A stretch of DNA of 64,000 bases from Leucocoprinus leucothites (lineage: Eukaryota; Basidiomycota; Agaricomycetes; Agaricales; Agaricaceae), in NCBI GenBank assembly GCA_013368445.1, contig JAACJO010000001.1, forward strand, positions 1 to 64,000. The letters are read 5' to 3'. Shown piece after piece: positions 58,201 through 64,000 of the stretch. Position 1 is the first letter of the stretch. The number at the start of each line of letters is the position of its first letter. Made by a program: the position numbers and the translations under genes. Below the pieces are notes generated by a model that did no database searches, was not told the DNA's origin, and saw only the letters and a list, made by a program, of their open reading frames with translations.

Positions 58201-58832
58201 GATGTTACGTCAGCCAAATTCGTATGTCGCACCTTTTACTGTTTTGTTTTGGGATTTTCGAGGCGCTAATTATGGCCTGTTGTTAAAGGTTGTATGAAGG
58301 GAATCGGTCGTCGACGCTACTCAAGGTCAAGGTATATGATTTCCCATTTGATGCTGAGTGATTGGAGGGCTGATTAGGTGGGGTCTATGTTAGACGTTTT
58401 ATGATGCTGAAGCTGTCGTAACTGGATATGTCAATGGAAAAGGGAAGAACAAAGGCGTCACTGGCGCTCTACAATGTAAAATGGAATCTGGAAAAGTAAG
58501 ATATTTCTTCCCAACCCCCTGCAGCGACCTGATGTCTTCCTCTTCCCCTTTTCCCCTCTTCCAGACGTTCAGCGTAGGCTCAGGCTTGACAGATAAACAG
58601 CGAAAGAATCCTCCTTCTATTGGTTCGATCATCGTATATCGGTTCCAAGAGCTAACTCGAGATCGCGTCCCGAGGTACGCCCCACCATTTAACCCCCAAT
58701 GTTCACAGGGTACTGACTTACATACCAAGGTTCCCGACGTTTGTTGGTATCGCAGCTGATAAGGAAAAACCGAAGGATGCTGAGATACCCGAGCATAAAC
58801 TGCAAAGTGCGTTGTCGAAGGGTGATGCTTGA
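55234..58832 (+). CDS. Triple SWIM-zinc-module / ATP-dependent DNA ligase fusion
   Basis: Exons 55,234-55,319, 55,375-55,419, 55,469-55,478, 55,542-55,556, 55,613-56,052, 56,104-56,148, 56,205-56,229, 56,297-56,805, 56,879-56,923, 56,980-56,989, 57,066-57,080, 57,167-57,459, 57,529-57,602, 57,665-57,783, 58,013-58,221, 58,289-58,331, 58,394-58,495, 58,565-58,674, 58,730-58,832 sum to 2298 nt, 765 aa. Three modules (about residues 1-80, 170-270, 363-440) each run DELAEI-(N/D)G-KP, GS-TR, SKYKIKRT-DHYY, C-CPAWRNQ, VNARTCKHL: a CxCx(n)CxH SWIM-type zinc site. Lys/Ala-rich linkers separate them. From about residue 483 a nucleotidyltransferase follows: EKLDGVRTYY (Lys 508, predicted AMP acceptor), LDGELF, EGLMLR, LLKVK, then an OB-like end (SVGSGLTDKQR). 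This is the small viral/kinetoplastid/bacterial-like ligase class, not Lig1 or Lig4. Nuclear nick sealing guided by the zinc modules is inference. Confidence 0.85.
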
Positions 58833-61243
58833 TGATGAGGGTTGTTGACGCGGTGTTTGATAACTGTGATTTTGACTTTATTCAACATATTTAATACTGT
58901 TGATAGACTATCTGCGACTTGCGAATAGGTAGCTAGCTTACTGTTGAATGTTGGGCAGATACTCCAGTTTAGTGTGTATTTGTGGATGAAAGGGGCCAAG
59001 TTGAATTCAGGTTCTGCCATTCATTGAGGTGATTGTAACTTGACGAGAGACTCAGGCGAGAAAGGGAAGATCTCCCACCAGCTGAGTTGTTTTGAGGAGT
59101 TTCCTCAGGACAATGGAAACAGCGTCGTCCTAGAAAGCTCTTTTCACTGCGACAACTTGGTCGCTCGTGATTTGGATGTAACTTGTGAAAATATGACTGC
59201 CCGAGAAGCATTGGACCAATGATCACCAATCTCATCATCAAAGCTCGCAGAAGCCTCGGTGTGACACCTAAGCATGTTACATCGCGGGCATGACATATCA
59301 CACTTTTCAGTCGATCTTAAAATACCGTGCGGTCACTGATGCCTTTAAAGTCTTCGGAAGAGTAACTGCGATGTTGGGACCTATAATCCCCATCATCAGA
59401 TTATAAGAGATTGTACCTCAGACAGTATCCCGACGCCATCTGATAGCCTCGGTAGACCCTTATCGTGACTTTATTTTTTACTGGTGTGAAACTTGAAGTG
59501 GTTGTATTCCAACCGTATTTTATACCACAGTCGTATTCGATACGTGAAACCAGTAACTCCCTCGGCACTGAAATATCTTTACATTTTCATGGAACAGAAT
59601 ATGGCAATGAGTGCAAGGAAGAAAAGTCTAACCGACATACCAGTCTTTCCAATTATCACCGAGCCCCATCAGACATTTCCTGATCTCCCTGACGACTTTG
59701 TATGCGAGAGTTCAAAAAGGAAAATTCCATGTATCCCAGCGATGACGAGCAACCCTTTCTGCCATTCTATGTTGTTAAAAGGGGCGTTGACATGGCTCGC
59801 CGAATCCTGGAAAGGACATTCGACCTACAGTGTGACGAAATGTCCAAAAGGAACTACAGGTCCGAGTTACTGCCGTTTATTGAGAAGTCCTGAGATAAAG
59901 TATCCAAATTTGGCTTCATTGGCATGGCTAAGGATCACATAAGGATAGGGGGTTCGAACGAGTGGCGAGCCAGACCTGAGGACATTACTGAGAACTAGAT
60001 AGTCATCATGTAGTGAAAGATGAATGCCGGTCGGTCGTAGATCAACTAGATAGCCTTTTTGGCAGCAGAAAAGGTGATACCGTCCGGATCTTAGGGTATA
60101 CATAACTCCGATACATTGAATGATTTCTTCTTTGATGATCGTCCACCAAAATTATCTGCTGCGAGTCCGAACTGCATCCTTTGCAGTGTTGGTGAATTAA
60201 GTGCCCGCCGCCGGCGTCCATTTAGCATTTAACCTTCGAAGACACCGTACTAGATCAGCCTCCAGGGTCGAAGCATTCCCATTGATCGCATCTCATTCGG
60301 TAACACCTGAGCAGAGATTGAAATAATTCATGATTAGTATGGCCAGCAAGGGCTACAGAGATTGCTCTAGTCAAGTACGAAGGCTGCCGATCGATTGCCC
60401 TTTTGCTGTCAAGTTTTCCGGAAACGTGGCTCAAGTTGTCAAGATGAACCGATGTTCAAGTCCACATCTCGCAAAGTATGTCATATAGTCTGACGAAGTC
60501 CGATTCGTGCGACGTTATTGATACGAATCACCTTTGATAGGTACGTGAACGAAGCCTCGCGGCCAGAGATCCTTTCCTTACTGCGCCTCGACCGCAGCAG
60601 CGGATCAACATCTTGACTCTTCGCATTCAAGCCTATCATTGATCGGAACAATAGCAAACTGGTTTGTGTCGAGTGGGGCAGGAAGGAAAATTATTACTCA
60701 AAGCGTCGTGATGTTTTGATGTTGATTTTCGCGACGGCACTTCAGATTACGTTGACATCATCTAGAATGTCTATGGATGTACTTCCAAGCTCAGTGTGTG
60801 AGCTGAGCACTACATGAGCTCAAATGAAGGTATATTGTCGATCACTATTAACTCCAGATAATTCGAGAATAAGACCGCGGCGGTATGATACCACAACCGC
60901 CCCATTGATTGGTCTCTTGGACTCGAAACCTGCCACAAAGCTGCTACGCGCTGATTGTTGAACAAAGGGCGAAGTGATCACAAGGTGAATGCGGTAGTAG
61001 ATATGGCTGCACAATTGTTCGCAAGGTAGAACCGATGGAACGGATGGCCAAATCACAAAAGTTCGCAACAGGCGGGCGCATGGAATTATCGGACAAAGCC
61101 AAGAGATCGAGCTCGTTGACTTAGCTGACATCGATTAGAAGAGTTGGCCTGCCCGTCCCTTCAAGTGGGCAAGTGAAGTAGTTGATGTATTAACCAATTT
61201 GATGTGCCGTGGACCGTCAGATAGGAGATTCCAAAGAGCGAGT
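58833..61243. other. Convergent intergenic region, no gene seen
   Basis: 2.4 kb between two convergent genes. Short frames only. Confidence 0.45.
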
Positions 61244-62132
61244 TTACGACTGATCTGAAGGCCGATGCGGGGTAGTATCGTTCCAAGACGAAAGAACTGG
61301 GTTGATGAACTCGAGTTCAAATTGCGGAGGGGAAGACTAGACAATGAAATCAATCGATACCTCATAGCCGAGGGACAACACTCACCGTGGATGGACCTGG
61401 CGCTTCCACGTTAGTGGAATGGATGGGTGCATGGTGCTTATTTGAGCTGGATACATTTCCCCCGCCCAAACCCGTAGGTTTGGCTGTTCTCTCTCTCGTC
61501 CGACCACGCTCAGCCTGTGTTGCGCCAACCAAACGCAAGCTAAGAATAGCCGCAGGTCTGTCTGCCTCGTGTTCGGTCACTGTAGTGCTTGGTCGCACGG
61601 AAGGTGACCGTGACTGCGAGTTTTGATAATAGACAGGGTATCTTTGTTCATAAATCTGCTTGTGGGAGGAATGTTGCTGGTGCAAAAGCTTGCGGTAGCT
61701 ATCGTCGTCGTCGTCGTTAGGATTATAATCGTCAAATGAGTTATAGCCGAGAGATTGCGATCGCGACCGACTCCCGATAGAGTCATGGATGACGCGATTG
61801 TGGAGATTGAATGGCAGTCGAGAGCTGACATTCACCATTTTCCTGAACAAGGAGAATAAACCATGAATTCGAGTTTCAAATAGCCAACCTCACCCTTCCA
61901 TAGTTCGGACAATTGTACCCATACGCTCGCGATAGCTTGACTCCTCTACGTGGACGGGCTGTGACCTGTGAAATATGAATATTTGAATGGTGGCCCAAGC
62001 GTTATGACCAGGGGAAACATACGGCGTCGTTGGTATCTGAAATTGGAGCAACCTTGCTCGCTCGTCAGATATACTCGACTCAGGTTTCCTGGAATAACAG
62101 CAGCACAGTAATCGAAGGAAAGAGGAGAGCAT
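61244..62132 (-). CDS. Small lipid-anchored-type protein resembling LAMTOR1/Ego1
   Basis: Exons 62,132-62,023, 61,965-61,894, 61,842-61,386, 61,336-61,244 sum to 732 nt, 243 aa. The N-terminus MLSSFLRLLCCCYSRKPESS has a Cys triplet suited to palmitoylation, followed by an acidic ERARLL motif of the dileucine type. The middle part RERMGTIVRTMEGKMVNVSS resembles the helix of LAMTOR1-type adaptors, which anchor the Ragulator/EGO complex and Rag GTPases to the vacuole or lysosome for TORC1 signalling. The remainder is Ser/Arg/Asp-rich and probably disordered. There is no Gly at position 2, so no N-myristoylation is predicted, unlike human LAMTOR1. The gene model is solid; the family call is tentative. 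Confidence 0.55.
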
Positions 62133-64000
62133 TCCGAAAAGCTAGGCTAAGGACTGCATAAGTTGGAGCTAGCTCGCTTGAGATTCCGTTGAAAGTTTGG
62201 ATGTTCGTGGCTGCTCCGCCTATTTGTCACTAGGCTGAAGAACAAACAAATACACTCCAGCGTTTCCAACAATCATGACGTCTTCCATGATGTTCCTGGA
62301 TTCGATTCATTATCTATGCCCTCACAAGCATCCTTGAGGCGTGGCTGCAGACCAGCAATGCTGCAGAGAGTCATGCTGCAGAGAGTCAGGCTCGTGTTAC
62401 CACTACTCATTATGCATTACTGCTCGGCCGTTGCCCCTCTGGCCCGCTTCTGTGCCTCCCGTCAGTTCTTCAAGTTTCACCACACTAGAAAAGTGCCTAT
62501 TCTCGTTACGCTTCTTTCCCCCTTGCATCAATCTACTAGCCATTGTTATGTGGCTTGTGCCGCTTTCTCTTCGGCTTATGCCTATGCGTCACCTGTTCCG
62601 CCACAATTCATATTCAAACGCCTCTAAAGTACCCAATATGCCTAACTCAATTGCGCGATGACAAATTATCTTGACACTACGGCATTTAGGTTAGGGACAT
62701 GTATCGGCAGTTGTCTTCCATTCAATCTCTGTCCCGAGCGCCGACTACAATGAATTGCTAGACCTCATCCATTCTCAGGGGTAGTCCCCTAGTGTGGCAG
62801 CCCAAAGTAGTGGAGATCATGACTCCCAATGCTGCTGGGAAGAGACTTGTTGAGAGTAGGGAGTTTCAGCTACACGTGTTACTTACGCTTTCTCCCAGTG
62901 ACCTAAAATCGTAGCATCTTTGAGCTATCTGCGGCTTCTTCAGTTCTCGCCTTCTGTCGTTGGAATAAAGCCATAGTCAAGCTAGCCGAAGGGTCCAAGC
63001 GACGATGTCGCGGATCGAGGCTCTTTCAACGTGCCTTGGAGCCCGCCATCACTTTCAACACCGCCCCAATAACGAAACTGCCAAGGAATGACACAGTCAG
63101 CGATGTTAAGAGGGAGGGCCGACCATCGCACCAAGTTTAATAGCCACAATTGCCTCACGTTATAATGTGAAATAGTACCTTCAACGTCATGCATGCAGTG
63201 GGGGGCCTATAGTAGCGGACGTCGTATCTTTGGCACTCCCCGTACCGTTCAATATCTCATGTTCAATCACCATGCGGAACAGACAGCTCATAAAGAAAAC
63301 GTTCACCCCAGCCACATGACACGGGTTCCATGAGGTCCAATTCCATAATATGTCTTCATGAGGACGCCTCTGACCAAATTGGTAAGGTCTCTTCTCCTTT
63401 AGCTTCGGTTGATATCAGGCCGTTCAATCGCAAATCACCAGGACCGTGAACCCATGTTTTCTCAGGGCCACCATCAGCCTTTGAAATTCTGAGCTTCGAT
63501 ATCAGATGTGGGCACTTTGCATCTCGGTGCTCCGCTGATGCTGTGCGAAGGTTTCCTCGATACTCTCTGGACCTAGTCACCCTTGAATGACTCATCGAGG
63601 AATGGAGGGATCTTCTTCGTTAGCAACGGAATTGACGGTCTAGTCATCATCAGTCAATCCACACAGCTTTGCTTTGATGCGGTCTTGTCCAACTGTCAAT
63701 ATACCACTTCTACTTTTGTAAACTTGTATCAGAGACCCAATAAGTCTCAAATGAGATATCATATCAGTGATCGTCTGCACTAAAGTAGCCGGATGGATCG
63801 ACTGTGTAATAAAGACACAATTGTTGAATTGTCTGGATTGTCAAAATTTCTACTACACACAATTTCATGATTCGGGGTAAACGCATACTATGAAAGGTAT
63901 AATGGCGGGGAATTTAAGACATTAAGGTATAGGTAGAACAACATCATTTAAAATACGCTTTCCAAGCCCTATATGTCATAATCGCAAAACCTATGGAGAC
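62133..64000. other. Right edge, no gene recognised
   Basis: Short frames only. A 15-bp unit ATGCTGCAGAGAGTC is repeated twice in tandem at 62,358-62,387. Confidence 0.45.

Noticed and set aside
59950..59960. GGGTTCGAACG, another B-box-like motif.
   Set aside because: No A box upstream on either strand at tRNA spacing.
62358..62387. Tandem 15-bp repeat ATGCTGCAGAGAGTC twice.
   Set aside because: Only two units with no spacer pattern; not a CRISPR array or coding repeat.

Overview
The window is nuclear DNA from a filamentous basidiomycete, most likely an Agaricomycete. Its host genes carry many 45-60 nt GT-AG introns and match Agaricomycete-type protein families. The mobile DNA (Ty3/gypsy elements, a Tc1 element, a pogo-like remnant) is of the kind common in that group. 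No rRNA gene, CRISPR array or bacterial-type operon was seen.

Layout. (1) 1-19,680 is a nest of transposable elements. A young, structurally complete Ty3/gypsy chromovirus (593-9539) has 666-bp LTRs, a 5-bp target duplication (ACGAC), gag, pol with a C-terminal chromodomain, and an extra zinc-knuckle ORF3. It sits inside the last 9 bp of an older minus-strand LTR, which belongs to a second element with a gag remnant at 1-540. That element lies in a decayed copy of the first family (9802-10,738), which in turn sits in a minus-strand gypsy pol (10,739-14,478). Further right come a pogo-like transposase tail, a gypsy gag/protease remnant, a Tc1 tail and a Tc1 element with long inverted repeats (17,316-18,903). 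Apart from the young element this block is nearly free of CpG. (2) 19,680-20,690 is a 5'-truncated zinc alcohol/formaldehyde dehydrogenase pseudogene lying across the edge of the CpG-poor block. (3) 20,761-30,537 is a host gene cluster: a GT15 mannosyltransferase and an ARB1-type ABC-F ATPase diverging from a 78-bp spacer, a PP4-like phosphatase, and an Nrg1-like C2H2 zinc-finger protein. (4) 30,538-39,390 has no gene I can support. (5) 39,516-42,036 encodes an M20 carboxypeptidase of the CPS1 type, with a tRNA-like pol III box pair just upstream. (6) 45,100-53,960 is a diverged tandem duplication with two paralogous membrane proteins carrying ankyrin repeats, plus repeated single-TM cassettes. 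(7) 55,234-58,832 encodes three SWIM-type zinc modules fused to an ATP-dependent DNA ligase. (8) 61,244-62,132 encodes a small cysteine-anchored protein resembling LAMTOR1/Ego1.

The most notable observations are these. Both gypsy families look self-primed: the inferred transcript 5' end is exactly complementary to the primer-binding site. The young element has an almost AUG-free 1.8-kb leader whose last kilobase is an open frame joined to gag. ORF3 has a candidate 192-nt stop-containing intron. The SWIMx3-ligase fusion retains a triplicated intron pattern. Gene models were assembled by eye from splice signals and protein-family resemblance. Each multi-exon model was checked to sum to a whole number of codons.
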